Of a DNA stretch of 44,552 nt, positions 17,228 to 25,428 are shown one piece after another (the first letter of the stretch is position 1; every line of letters begins with the position of its first letter). The stretch spans positions 80,942 to 125,493 of the forward strand of contig NZ_BJEG01000002.1 in assembly GCF_005405545.1 (NCBI RefSeq), given 5' to 3'. Made by a program: the position numbers and the translations under genes. The notes under the pieces are model-generated. The model saw nothing but the letters and a program-made list of their open reading frames with translations. It did no database searches and was not told the origin of the DNA. Source of the stretch: Weissella hellenica (GTDB taxonomy: Bacteria > Bacillota > Bacilli > Lactobacillales > Lactobacillaceae).

Positions 17228-18532
17228 TTACATGACCTCTTTCTCACGACCTGGTAACACAATGTTCAATAGCACTGCTAATATCGACGTGACAACCACT
17301 GAATTTTGAATAACTAATTTTACTAATTCTGGCAAATGCTGGAAAATTTGTGGGTAAACCGTAACACCGATAGCTGATCCAATTGAGATTCCTGCTATCA
17401 TCAAATTACGTTCCAAATTAAAATTAACTTGTTTCAAAATCGTAATTCCTTGTACCCCGATTGTACCAAATAAGATAATCATTGCACCACCTAATACAGA
17501 TGATGGAATAATCGTTGCAAGTGCGCCAAATTTTGGCAATAATCCGATTAGCAATAAAATCAATACTGCGTAGTAAATCGGCGTTCTTTTCTTAACACCT
17601 GACAAACGAACGACACCAACATTCTGTGAGAACGTTGAATATGGAAAGGTATTAAAAATACCTGATAAAATAACCGCTAGTCCTTCTGCACGATACCCCT
17701 TAGCCATGTCTTCATTAGTCAACTTACGACCAGTCAAATCAGCCAACGCAAAGTAAACACCTGTTGATTCCATCATTGATGTTAAGGCAACAATCATCAT
17801 TGTAATCATCGCTGACCAATGGAAAGTTGGCGTCGCTAAGAAAAACGGTGTTGGCATGTGGAACCAAGAAGCATCAGCCACTGGTTGCAATGATACTTCT
17901 CCTAGTAGCCCTGCAAAAATTGTGCCTAATACGATTCCTAGCAAAATTGCAATTGACTTAGCAAAGCCTTTTGCAAATAAGTTAAATAGTAAAATAATCA
18001 CAATCGTGACCAAACCAATTGATAGATTGGTTAAACTACCAAAACTCTTTGCTTCTAAATCACCCCCACCCCAGTTTTGAAAACCAACTGGAATCAGCGT
18101 AAATCCAATAACTGTAATCAATGAGCCAGTTACAACTGGTGGGAAAAATGCACGTAATCGCGAAAACAAACCACTGATTAAGAATACAAAAATACCAGCT
18201 GCGATAGTAGCTCCATACATTGCCCCGATTCCTAACGTGCTACCGATATTAATTAATGGCGATACCGTTTGCACTGCTGAACCAATAACCACTGGCATTG
18301 CAATTCCTGTATACCGCGTTCCTTTCAGTTGAAATAACGTTCCAACTGCAGTCATAAAAATATCAGCAGATATTAAATAAGCCATTTGTTGCGCATTAAA
18401 TTGTAATGCTGCCCCAATTAACAATGGTACTAAAATACCACCAGAATACATCGCCAAAACATGTTGTAATCCTAAAATAAGATTGCGCAACTTGCTGAAA
18501 CGTTCTGTCGATTTCTGTGTGTGCAACTCCAT
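17228..18532 (-). CDS. pbuX: xanthine/uracil permease family transporter
   Basis: 434 residues from ATG at 18532 (GGAGGAG upstream); the longer reading from 18616 would include the attenuator hairpin. Nucleobase:cation symporter 2 family with about 12-14 hydrophobic segments. Seen: GLQHVLAMYSGGILVPLLIG near 20-40, the QNVGVVRLSGV signature, and a final hydrophobic C-terminus. Imports xanthine, fitting the xpt gene five bases downstream. Controlled by the guanine riboswitch and terminator in the leader. Confidence 0.93.
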   Translation of the reverse strand: MELHTQKSTERFSKLRNLILGLQHVLAMYSGGILVPLLIGAALQFNAQQMAYLISADIFMTAVGTLFQLKGTRYTGIAMPVVIGSAVQTVSPLINIGSTLGIGAMYGATIAAGIFVFLISGLFSRLRAFFPPVVTGSLITVIGFTLIPVGFQNWGGGDLEAKSFGSLTNLSIGLVTIVIILLFNLFAKGFAKSIAILLGIVLGTIFAGLLGEVSLQPVADASWFHMPTPFFLATPTFHWSAMITMMIVALTSMMESTGVYFALADLTGRKLTNEDMAKGYRAEGLAVILSGIFNTFPYSTFSQNVGVVRLSGVKKRTPIYYAVLILLLIGLLPKFGALATIIPSSVLGGAMIILFGTIGVQGITILKQVNFNLERNLMIAGISIGSAIGVTVYPQIFQHLPELVKLVIQNSVVVTSILAVLLNIVLPGREKEVM

Positions 18533-18595
18533 AACTAAACTCTCCTCCAATTTAGAAACACACGTAACCACTATCTCCAATAGACATTTGGCAAT

Positions 18596-18642
18596 AAAAA
18601 AATGCACCCTATGCATTAAAAAGCATGCAGAATGGGTGCATT
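18596..18642 (-). terminator. riboswitch expression-platform terminator
   Basis: Minus strand AATGCACCC pairs with GGGTGCATT, enclosing an inner TGCAT/ATGCA hairpin, then a T-run. It sits between the purine aptamer and pbuX. Confidence 0.88.
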
Positions 18643-18654
18643 AATAAATCAAAA

Positions 18655-18728
18655 CACTATCGGTAGTCCATCTCTTGGGAGACGGGTAGGCACTCGTTGG
18701 CCATTCTCCAACAATTATACCGATAGTG
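18655..18728 (-). promoter_or_regulatory. purine (guanine-type) riboswitch aptamer
   Basis: Minus strand P1 arms CACTATCGG and CCGATAGTG. Between them: TATAAT in J1/2, P2 TTGTTGG/CCAACG, the ATGG turn, CCTACC in J2/3, and ACT in J3/1. The pyrimidine matching position 74 is C, which selects guanine/xanthine-type ligands rather than adenine. It lies upstream of pbuX-xpt, the classic target. Confidence 0.92.
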
Positions 18729-18755
18729 ATTACGTCTTTTATTATTATGTAGTTA

Positions 18756-18784
18756 AATATAGCAGACATTATGATATTTGGAAA
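18756..18784 (-). promoter_or_regulatory. promoter of the pbuX-xpt leader
   Basis: Minus strand -10 TATATT (18756-18761), 17-base spacer, weak -35 TTTCCA (18779-18784), about 28 bases upstream of the aptamer. Confidence 0.5.
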
Positions 18785-18836
18785 TAGTCAGATTTTTAAT
18801 AAAAATAAAATTTATCCCGTTTTTCAATAAAATACA

Positions 18837-18866
18837 TTGACAATCAAGGGTGAATTCCGCTATTTT
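18837..18866 (+). promoter_or_regulatory. promoter of the MFS transporter gene
   Basis: -35 TTGACA (18837-18842), 18-base spacer, -10 TATTTT (18861-18866), giving a leader of about 57 bases. Confidence 0.65.
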
Positions 18867-18929
18867 AAGCAGAGTAGTCATTTATAGGTTTATTATTGCT
18901 ATGTCATCATAGCTTTTAGAAGGGTGCAT

Positions 18930-20099
18930 GTGAAAGAATTCAGAATTCAAAGTTTTGTCCTGATTTTAATCTCTTTCGTATTAGGGTTTAGTGAGTTTAT
19001 TATTATTGGGATTCTTGACGATTTAGCTAAGGAATTTTCAGTTAACGTTGCGACTGTTGGGTATTTAGTAACCATATTTGCTATGGTTTACGCTATTAGT
19101 ACACCCATCATTACGTCAACTTTAAAGCATAATCTATATCATGCCATGTTGGTCTTAGCTATTATTTTTACTTTTGGTAATGCTTTAACCATCTTTGCGC
19201 CAAATTATGCGGTATTGGTTATTTCACGTATTATCGTTGCTATTGTTTCAGGTGCGCTAGTTTCACTGTCCTTAACTTTTGCAACTGTTATCGCACCCAT
19301 TCAAAAGCGTGCTTGGCTAGTCAGCTGGATTTTTTCAGGATTCAGTGTCGCCTCTGTTTTTGGTGTCCCATTAGGAACCTGGATCAGTACCACATTTGGT
19401 TGGCGCATCACTTTTATTACAATTACGATTTTTAGTTTGTTAACCATCTTTTTAATCATTAAGACGTTACCACATAATTTGGTACAACAAAAACAAGGTA
19501 ATATTTTACAACAATTCATTATTTTCAAAGATCCACGAATTTATTTAGGCGTTGTTTTACAAACATGTAGTTTAGCTGGTATTTATGTTTTCTACACTTA
19601 TTTACGCCCTATTTTTTCAAAATCACTTAACTTTGATCCTAGCCTAATTACAATATTACTAACAGTCTATGGTGTCATGTCACTAATTAGTAATCAGGCT
19701 AGTGGTAAAATTGCTGATTATAAAGGTTTAAAGGCAATGCCAACACTATATGCCATTGAATTTGTCTTACTGGGCGCAATGCCTTTACTATTAGCCAATA
19801 CATGGTTAGGAACGATAAATATTATGTTAGTTGGTGCATTTATGTATCTTATTAATTCACCATTACAACTACACATTATGGGCGTTGCCGAACGTGATTA
19901 CCCACAATCATTAGTTCTCGCATCATCATTAAATTCAATTTTCTCTAACTTGGGAATTTCATTAGGTTCAGCTGCTGGTGGTCTAGTTGTTGCTAACCTA
20001 GGATTAAATAGCGTTGGACTTGGTGGTTCTGTTTTCATTGCCTTTGCATTAATTGCAACAATTATGTTGAACAAAGTTAATGCTGCTCAAAAAGCTTAA
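18930..20099 (+). CDS. MFS exporter (AraJ/PbuE-like, 12 TM)
   Basis: 389 residues from GTG at 18930, chosen because AGAAGG lies six bases upstream; the GTG at 18924 abuts that site and the ATG at 18928 is followed by TGA. Twelve hydrophobic segments. Segment 1 contains FVLGFSEFIIIGILDDLAKEF, a pattern of the AraJ/YdhP/PbuE group (drug, arabinose or purine efflux). Motif A is weak. It is divergent from the guanine-controlled pbuX-xpt operon, which hints at purine efflux, but no purine riboswitch precedes it. Substrate not known. Confidence 0.8.
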   Translation: MKEFRIQSFVLILISFVLGFSEFIIIGILDDLAKEFSVNVATVGYLVTIFAMVYAISTPIITSTLKHNLYHAMLVLAIIFTFGNALTIFAPNYAVLVISRIIVAIVSGALVSLSLTFATVIAPIQKRAWLVSWIFSGFSVASVFGVPLGTWISTTFGWRITFITITIFSLLTIFLIIKTLPHNLVQQKQGNILQQFIIFKDPRIYLGVVLQTCSLAGIYVFYTYLRPIFSKSLNFDPSLITILLTVYGVMSLISNQASGKIADYKGLKAMPTLYAIEFVLLGAMPLLLANTWLGTINIMLVGAFMYLINSPLQLHIMGVAERDYPQSLVLASSLNSIFSNLGISLGSAAGGLVVANLGLNSVGLGGSVFIAFALIATIMLNKVNAAQKA

Positions 20100-20129
20100 A
20101 ATAAAAATGAATATGGCTTTAAAAAGGAG

Positions 20130-20161
20130 GTTGGGACAAAAGAAATTGTTCCAACTTTTTT
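20130..20161 (+). terminator. terminator after the MFS gene
   Basis: GTTGGGACAA pairs with TTGTTCCAAC, followed by six T. The AGGTTGGGACAAAAG-type sequence recurs as an intergenic terminator in lactic acid bacteria (from general knowledge). Confidence 0.85.
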
Positions 20162-20258
20162 ATTTCAAAATGCATTAATTATAAGCCTGTAAGTTTTATA
20201 GCATAAATATATTCGTCGTCTCATGCATCATAATCGCACAAAGGAAAATGAATAATTA

Positions 20259-20618
20259 ATGCACCAAGGTTTTACAACAGTATTGCCTAATCAAAAATGG
20301 GCAACAAATATGACAGAATTACGATTCGATCAACATTTAGAACAATCATTACGGCTATCTCAACCAGGCACCCCTTATTTTTCGAAAAGTTTTGGAATGA
20401 TTTCAAAGTTGAATGGTAAAGTAAAGAGCACAGTTTCACATTTACAGCAGTGCGAACACCTAATTCAATTTTATATTATTTTAACCGTCAACTTGACAGG
20501 AACTATAGCAAGTAATCAAAAAGCCCGTAAATTTGATGTAAATAAAACATTAATTTACGAGCAAGTTTCACAAACTCAACTAGATAAATTTTTTTGTGGG
20601 AAATTAGTGACTAAATGA
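20259..20618 (+). pseudogene. IS3-family transposase (orfB) remnant
   Basis: An open frame of 119 codons whose first part, GFTTVLPNQKWATNMTELRFD, matches the start of the IS3/IS150-type integrase core (usually NQ-W-TDIT-L). The first catalytic Asp appears as Asn. The rest no longer follows the family. In another frame around 20480-20515 a LYYFNRQLDRN-like piece resembles the end of such transposases. Large internal deletions and frameshifts are therefore likely. No terminal repeats are recognisable. A hairpin (AATTTACGAG arm at 20550-20559) lies near its end. Not a working gene. Confidence 0.65.
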
Positions 20619-20620
20619 CA

Positions 20621-21081
20621 AAGATATAAATATTTAGTACTATGTCGTTGTGAAAAATTTTTAATCCCAAATTTTCCTTGTACTCTGTCAAAACATTGTT
20701 AAATATCTCAGATTGTATCACTATTAGCGAAATGTTTTAAAAAATAAAATTAAATTTTATCAGTATTGCCAATCATAGATTTAGCAGTGTTACCGATTAA
20801 AAAGCCATTGATTTAAGTCTCTTAATTGTTGCAGACGTTGTTGTAAGTTAATTTCGACTTGTTAATAATATTCTTTTCCCATATTGCTTTTATCTTCCTA
20901 GTTGTTGCATTTTTGTTTATTGGATATTATTATCAGGTTCTTTTTCTAATACATCTGAAAGACATATAACTTTGTACTCGACGGAGCCTAGTTCAAACTG
21001 ATAAAAGAAAACTTTTATTAACGTGTTACCCTTTTGACCATTAAGACAGAATTCTTGTTGTCCTAATTTATGGGTTAGTAA
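20621..21081 (-). other. 460-base stretch without an intact gene
   Basis: AT-rich, with stops in all frames. On the minus strand two short open pieces stand out: about 50 codons read LTHKLGQQEFCLNGQKG and onward from about 21075, and a piece near 20800-20890 starts MGKEYY, hits TAA, then continues QVEINLQQRLQQLRDLNQW. They look like remains of one or two decayed small genes, but I recognise no family. Confidence 0.35.
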
Positions 21082-22146
21082 TCACATTTCAGGTGAGATC
21101 ATCACTTTAACTTGTGATTTATCATTTTGTAATGCCTCTATACCTTCAATAGTTTCATCCAAAGGAATCATTTTAGTGATCAACTGCTGGAAAACCTCTT
21201 GGTGATTATTAATAATATTGATAACTATTGGAAAGTCATTTGCGTAACCCAAGGTTGTGTGGATATTATGACCTTTCATAATCGCATCATTAATATCAAG
21301 ATCGATTGATTTGCCAAATAAAGCATCAACCTGAATCACACCAGTTGTTGTCGTAATTTGCGTTGCTGTATCAAATGTTGCTTGGACACCAGCACATTCA
21401 AAGCTAATATCCACACCATCGGGTAAATCTTCATGGATCTTTTCAACAACATTCTCTTTTGTTGGATTCAAAGTATCTTCGATACCAACTTCTTTAGCTT
21501 TCGCAAGACGAACATCGGAAACATCGGAAATGTAAACTTTGGTTGCACCAGCGATCTTAGCCAAAATAGCTGTACATAAACCAATCGGTCCAGCGCCCAA
21601 GACTGCAACTTTTTGACCTTCAATTAGCCCACTACGCTTGATACCTTCATAAGCCACTGCGGTGGGTTCAGCCAAGGCGCCTAAATCAAATCCCATTTCG
21701 TCAGGTAACTTATGTACAAATTTGGCTTGAACATTAGAGAATTCGGCCATACCACCGTCGTCAGAAACACCAATAAAGTTACCACTTCCATCAGGTCCAA
21801 CAGCATTCAAACAATAATTGTACATACCTTTCATACAATTCCGACAATGACCACAAGCCAAGATAGGTTCAATAGCAACCCTATCTCCAACCTTAACATC
21901 CTGCGCATTTCGTCCAACTTTAACTACTTGACCAGAAAATTCATGCCCTTCGATGATTGGTACAGTCTTACCAGATAAAGGATTCTTTTCATACGGTAAA
22001 GAAAGCCCTTCCGAATACATGTGAATATCGCTACCACAAATCCCTACAAACTTAACTTTAACTTGTACTTGATCATCTTTAGGTTCAGGAATATCAACGT
22101 TCTCAATTCGAATATCTTGCTTACCATAAATTCTTGCTGCTTTCAT
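21082..22146 (-). CDS. 2,3-butanediol dehydrogenase (zinc-dependent MDR family)
   Basis: 354 residues with GGGAGG upstream of the ATG. Interconverts acetoin/diacetyl and butanediol with NAD(H). Seen: catalytic zinc ligands in GICGSDIHMY and EGHEFSG, structural zinc cysteines in CGHCRNCMKGMYNYC, Rossmann VAVLGAGPIGLCTA near 170-185, and the C-terminal VKVMISPEM. The length matches (R,R)-type butanediol dehydrogenases; sorbitol or threonine dehydrogenases are alternatives. Monocistronic; the promoter carries a perfect cre site, so it should be repressed by CcpA on glucose. It is flanked on both sides by IS3-like fragments. Confidence 0.85.
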   Translation of the reverse strand: MKAARIYGKQDIRIENVDIPEPKDDQVQVKVKFVGICGSDIHMYSEGLSLPYEKNPLSGKTVPIIEGHEFSGQVVKVGRNAQDVKVGDRVAIEPILACGHCRNCMKGMYNYCLNAVGPDGSGNFIGVSDDGGMAEFSNVQAKFVHKLPDEMGFDLGALAEPTAVAYEGIKRSGLIEGQKVAVLGAGPIGLCTAILAKIAGATKVYISDVSDVRLAKAKEVGIEDTLNPTKENVVEKIHEDLPDGVDISFECAGVQATFDTATQITTTTGVIQVDALFGKSIDLDINDAIMKGHNIHTTLGYANDFPIVINIINNHQEVFQQLITKMIPLDETIEGIEALQNDKSQVKVMISPEM

Positions 22147-22178
22147 TACTATATTATCCTCCCTATTTGTTTATGTTA

Positions 22179-22208
22179 AATTTATCACATAAATGAAAGC
22201 GCTGTCAA
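22179..22208 (-). promoter_or_regulatory. butanediol dehydrogenase promoter with overlapping cre
   Basis: Minus strand -35 TTGACA (22203-22208), 18-base spacer, -10 TAAATT (22179-22184). TGAAAGCGCTGTCA (22194-22207) matches the cre consensus at all positions and covers the -35, the same design as the sugar operon promoter. Confidence 0.8.
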
Positions 22209-22349
22209 TTAATAAACTTTATACAATATACATTGTTGATTATAATCTATTAAATTTTATCAAATAAGCCTTTTTTTATCTGATTATACCTAAAAGTCTA
22301 TAAATAATCGCATCAAATAAAGACCGCTATCATTTAATAATTGTGATTT

Positions 22350-22520
22350 ATGTCACATTTCAAAAGGTATGATGTAGCTTTCAAACGTCAGGCTGTAAAA
22401 ACAGCTTTACAAGGGGCTGGTTCAAAAATAGAATTAGCAATAAAATTTAGATTATGTAGTTCTTCTCAAGTAAACAATTGGATTTCAAAGTATAATGGCA
22501 ACAAAGCACCACACCGTTCG
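22350..22520 (+). pseudogene. IS3-type orfA (helix-turn-helix) remnant
   Basis: The frame from 22350 starts MSHFKRYDVAFKRQAVKTA and continues with an HTH-like LAIKFRL---SQVNNWISKYNGNKA, as in the small first ORF of IS3 elements. After about 55 codons the similarity ends and the frame runs into the start of the next gene. Truncated, with no orfB next to it; an orfB piece instead lies on the other side of the butanediol dehydrogenase gene. Confidence 0.6.
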
Positions 22521-22547
22521 GACAGCGATTATAAGAGGAGAATTCCC

Positions 22548-22801
22548 ATGACATCACGAAAACTAACATTCGAAGACCGTGTCAGCAATCCTAATAAAAA
22601 ACAGCTAAATTACGTCGTTCTGCACTAATTTTGGTTATCACAGAAATCGTCTTATCCTTAGGTGGCATACTTTTTAATTGGCTGACTATAAATGATCAAA
22701 ACGGTGCCAATATTGGTGCTGGCCTCATTTTTTTACTTGGTGGTCTATTATTTTTATGTGGTCTCATTCTCCTACTTGTCACATTTCTCAAGAAAAAATA
22801 A
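22548..22801 (+). pseudogene. small two-TM membrane protein with poly-A frameshift
   Basis: ATG at 22548 follows a strong AGAGGAGA site and reads MTSRKLTFEDRVSNPNKK. At a run of six A (22596-22601) the frame then fails after ten codons. With one more A the frame would continue KLRRSALILVITEIVLSLGG, then a polar NDQNGAN, and a second hydrophobic stretch (GLIFLLGGLLFLCGLILLLV) ending KKK-stop at 22801. The restored protein has 84 residues and two membrane segments. Unknown family. It could be a real loss, a slippery on/off site, or a homopolymer sequencing error. Confidence 0.7.
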
Positions 22802-22809
22802 ATTACAAA

Positions 22810-22848
22810 AAAGGATTGTTGCCGTTTTTCCCACGGCAACAATCCTTT
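22810..22848 (+). terminator. bidirectional terminator
   Basis: AAAGGATTGTTGCCG and CGGCAACAATCCTTT form 15 perfect pairs around a 9-base loop, with A/T runs on both sides. It separates the small membrane gene (+) from the convergent immunity gene (-). Confidence 0.9.
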
Positions 22849-22872
22849 ATTTATTATGGTTACTTAAATTAT

Positions 22873-23190
22873 TTAAAAGATATTCCCCCCATACAAGCTA
22901 CCATAATCACTTATCCATAGCCCTTTGTTATGTTTTTTGATCCACCGCTTGAGAGATATGTTAGTGGTTTCAATAACAGAAGGAATATCATGACCAACGT
23001 TATCAATGATTATGTCCGTTAATTCATTTATTAATAGATTAACGATTGGTAACGGATTTGAACCTTTTGTAATTTTGTCGGCTGATTGCAGAACATTGTC
23101 TCTTAAATTAGCATAATTTTGGGGAGGTAAATTATTATATAGTTTAGACAATATATCTAAAATATCTTTTTTATTATAAGACTCACTCAT
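22873..23190 (-). CDS. bacteriocin immunity protein (enterocin A / class IIa immunity family)
   Basis: 105 residues, start with AAGGAGA. The family consists of soluble four-helix proteins that protect the producer from class IIa bacteriocins acting on the mannose PTS. Seen: helix starts DILDILSKLYNNLP, then LPIVNLLINELTDII, and a C-terminal KGLWISDYGSLYG resembling the GLYRADYG ending of enterocin A immunity protein. Length is as expected. No bacteriocin gene, exporter or inducing peptide is adjacent, so it looks like an orphan immunity gene giving cross-protection. The assignment rests on pattern, not alignment. Confidence 0.7.
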   Translation of the reverse strand: MSESYNKKDILDILSKLYNNLPPQNYANLRDNVLQSADKITKGSNPLPIVNLLINELTDIIIDNVGHDIPSVIETTNISLKRWIKKHNKGLWISDYGSLYGGNIF

Positions 23191-23212
23191 ATTTTCTCCT
23201 TATTAAATTATT

Positions 23213-24559
23213 TTAGAAAAAATATGATAAGTCCGATGCAACTGATGGATAAGCAAACAACTGTTGCGTAACCGCCTCTTTCGTTAATCCTTGATTAATT
23301 GCGGTCGTTAAGTAGTTAATAAGTTCATCAGCGTGACTACTCATAACTGTTGCCCCGGCTAATCGTCCGGCTTGGTCGATAGCTACTCTAATACGTGAAG
23401 CTGGTTCACCTTGTCGATAAGCTGTATACCAACTAGTCATATCAATATCGTTGACGGTATAACCATTTTGAGCGGCTGTATCTGTCGCAACCCCAACTTT
23501 GGCCAACTTTGGTGTCCCGTACACAACAACTGGAATTGCAGGATACGTAATTGGTTGTGAGTTGCCCAAAATTTCTTGTACAACATGATGTGCTTCATAT
23601 GAGGCAACTGGCGTTATCTTAGGCACTGGCGAATAAGCAACATCCCCAACCGCATAGACATGCGCATTACTAGTGCGCAAATGACGATCAACTAAAATAC
23701 CCTCATCACTAAATTGCACTTGTGCTTGGTCCAATGCCAAGGTGTCATGATTACCAACACGACCAGCTGCACGAACAACCACGCCAGCTGTTAAGGTATT
23801 GCCAAAGCTTAACGTTGCTTCAAACTCATCATCAACAGCTTTTAATTCCGTAACTTCAGTATCGAAATACATGTGAATACCACGATCATCTAGTTGATCC
23901 ATTAGTGAGTCAACCATTTCATCATCAAATGAACGTAGTAACTGATCACTATGCACTAGCAATGTGACATTAGCCCCTGCTGCTGCTGCAATGGTTGCAA
24001 ATTCAATCGCAACAAAACCACCACCAACAATCACAACTTCGTCAGGTAATGACGATAAGTCCAAGAATTGCTCAGAATCAATCGTTAATTCAGCGCCTGG
24101 AAAAGTTAATTCAGCTGGTCTTTGACCAACTGCCACAATCCAATCTGTCGCCGTTACTTGCACATCATCTTGATTGTCTTGACTGACCAATGCAGTATGC
24201 TCATCAATAAAGGCCGCTTGACCAGCTAGATGATCAATCCCGCTAGTAACTAATGATTGTTCTGTCCCTTGTGAAATACCATCAGTATATTGATTTTTAC
24301 GTGCCATTAAATCAGCCCAATTAATTGTCACTTTACCATCAATACCTGTACCAGTTAGAAAATCAGCATATTCTTTTGCTTCGACTGCACCTAATAATAT
24401 CTTTTTAGGATCACAACCATAATTTGGACATGTCCCACCCCATAAATACTTTTCAATAATCACAACTTGTTTACCAGCATCATGCAATTCATGTGCTGCT
24501 GCCAAGCCGGCAGGACCTGCACCGATTATTGCAACATCATACTGTTTGGTTTCACTCAT
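23213..24559 (-). CDS. FAD-dependent pyridine nucleotide-disulfide oxidoreductase (glutathione-reductase-like)
   Basis: 448 residues from ATG at 24559. FAD site VAIIGAGPAGLAAAHEL (9-25), redox disulfide GGTCPNYGC (Cys44, Cys49), NAD(P) site VVIVGGGFVAIEFA, and VYAVGDVAYSP. The C-terminal dimer domain lacks the usual HPTxxE acid-base motif; the corresponding stretch reads AYPSVASDL. It is therefore not a typical glutathione, lipoamide or mercury reductase; a related thiol or disulfide substrate is likely. It lies 56 bases downstream of the methionine sulfoxide reductase homologue, in the same T-box operon, so it may supply electrons for sulfoxide repair (inference). Confidence 0.85.
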   Translation of the reverse strand: MSETKQYDVAIIGAGPAGLAAAHELHDAGKQVVIIEKYLWGGTCPNYGCDPKKILLGAVEAKEYADFLTGTGIDGKVTINWADLMARKNQYTDGISQGTEQSLVTSGIDHLAGQAAFIDEHTALVSQDNQDDVQVTATDWIVAVGQRPAELTFPGAELTIDSEQFLDLSSLPDEVVIVGGGFVAIEFATIAAAAGANVTLLVHSDQLLRSFDDEMVDSLMDQLDDRGIHMYFDTEVTELKAVDDEFEATLSFGNTLTAGVVVRAAGRVGNHDTLALDQAQVQFSDEGILVDRHLRTSNAHVYAVGDVAYSPVPKITPVASYEAHHVVQEILGNSQPITYPAIPVVVYGTPKLAKVGVATDTAAQNGYTVNDIDMTSWYTAYRQGEPASRIRVAIDQAGRLAGATVMSSHADELINYLTTAINQGLTKEAVTQQLFAYPSVASDLSYFF

Positions 24560-24615
24560 TAGTTTGCCACCATCCTTTATCAAGTATTCATTAACACTAT
24601 TATCGCAAATTTTTA

Positions 24616-25086
24616 TTAAATATAAGCTAACAAAGTTTGGGCAAAGTGTTCCAAATCAGCCTTATCTGGATCTGTAAAACGATTTGTGTGCGGTGAATCA
24701 ATATCAATCACCCCTAATTTTTCACCATTGGCACGTGTTAACGGGATAACAATTTCGGCGTTTGAAGCTGAGTCGCAAGCAATGTGACCTGGATGTTGGT
24801 GAACGTCAGCGACAATAATTGATTCTTGACTCTCATAACCTTGGCCAACCACACCTGATCTTGGTTTGATACGCACAACAGCTGCCTTGCCTAAAAATGG
24901 TCCCAAGATTAGTTCATCTTTTGTTTGGTTATACAAATAGAAACCAGCCCAATTAACATCCGCTAAGTTTTCAAATAAAATAGCAGCTGCATTCGATAGA
25001 TTAGCTAATGGAAATTCTTCTGATTCTTCACCAGAAATCCATGACGTTAATAATTGTGATAATAATGGGGTTACTTGTTCTGTCAT
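24616..25086 (-). CDS. GAF-domain protein, free methionine-(R)-sulfoxide reductase family
   Basis: 156 residues from ATG at 25086 (TTGGAGG upstream). A single GAF domain with NWAGFYLYN, LGPFLGK, VVGQG and HPGHIACDSASNAEIVIPL. The family reduces free Met-R-sulfoxide. Catalytic Cys104 in HIACD is kept, but the two other conserved cysteines are replaced: GK-A-C-RI is GKAAVVRI (Val70) and GVCG is GVVG (Val80). So it would need an outside thiol, such as the nearby thioredoxin, or is no longer a reductase. A T-box with AUG as likely specifier controls it, linking it to methionine supply. Confidence 0.82.
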   Translation of the reverse strand: MTEQVTPLLSQLLTSWISGEESEEFPLANLSNAAAILFENLADVNWAGFYLYNQTKDELILGPFLGKAAVVRIKPRSGVVGQGYESQESIIVADVHQHPGHIACDSASNAEIVIPLTRANGEKLGVIDIDSPHTNRFTDPDKADLEHFAQTLLAYI

Positions 25087-25105
25087 TTTATTTTCCTCCA
25101 AATAT

Positions 25106-25384
25106 AAAAAAGTCCCTTATAAGAACTATTAGTTCTTATAAGGGACGATGTGTCGTGTTACCACCCAAATTCACTTATCTAGTATTAAATAAGCCTCTGA
25201 TGTTATTGCATTTATGCATAAACGATAGTTGATAACGGTCCTCACCGTGATAATCGCTTGCACAATTATCATTCTCCGAGTTCATCTTCAAGTCCCTGCC
25301 AAACACTTTTTCATCAACCAAGTGCTTTCTAAATTGGCTCGGTAACATTACTCTTCTCATCATAGAATTTCCAAAAATATAATT
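25106..25384 (-). promoter_or_regulatory. T-box leader, probable methionine specifier
   Basis: Minus strand order: Stem I with AGAGTA on its 5' side, a distal arm, then GAAGAUGAAC in the 3' side where AUG at 25283-25285 takes the position that UAC takes in the tyrS T-box of this window. The T-box GGGTGGTAACACG is at 25154-25166, and a perfect 16-bp terminator (GTCCCTTATAAGAACT arm) with a T-run lies at 25106-25146. The UGGU bulge fits a tRNA with A73 (as Met) and excludes U73 (Cys). The specifier is read by comparison, not by a folded model. Confidence 0.85.
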
Positions 25385-25390
25385 GAACAT

Positions 25391-25419
25391 ATCATACGAA
25401 GTCCAAAGATAATTGTCAA
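25391..25419 (-). promoter_or_regulatory. promoter of the T-box operon
   Basis: Minus strand -35 TTGACA (25414-25419), 17-base spacer, -10 TATGAT (25391-25396), ten bases after the thioredoxin stop codon. Confidence 0.85.
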
Positions 25420-25428
25420 TCATTTCTT

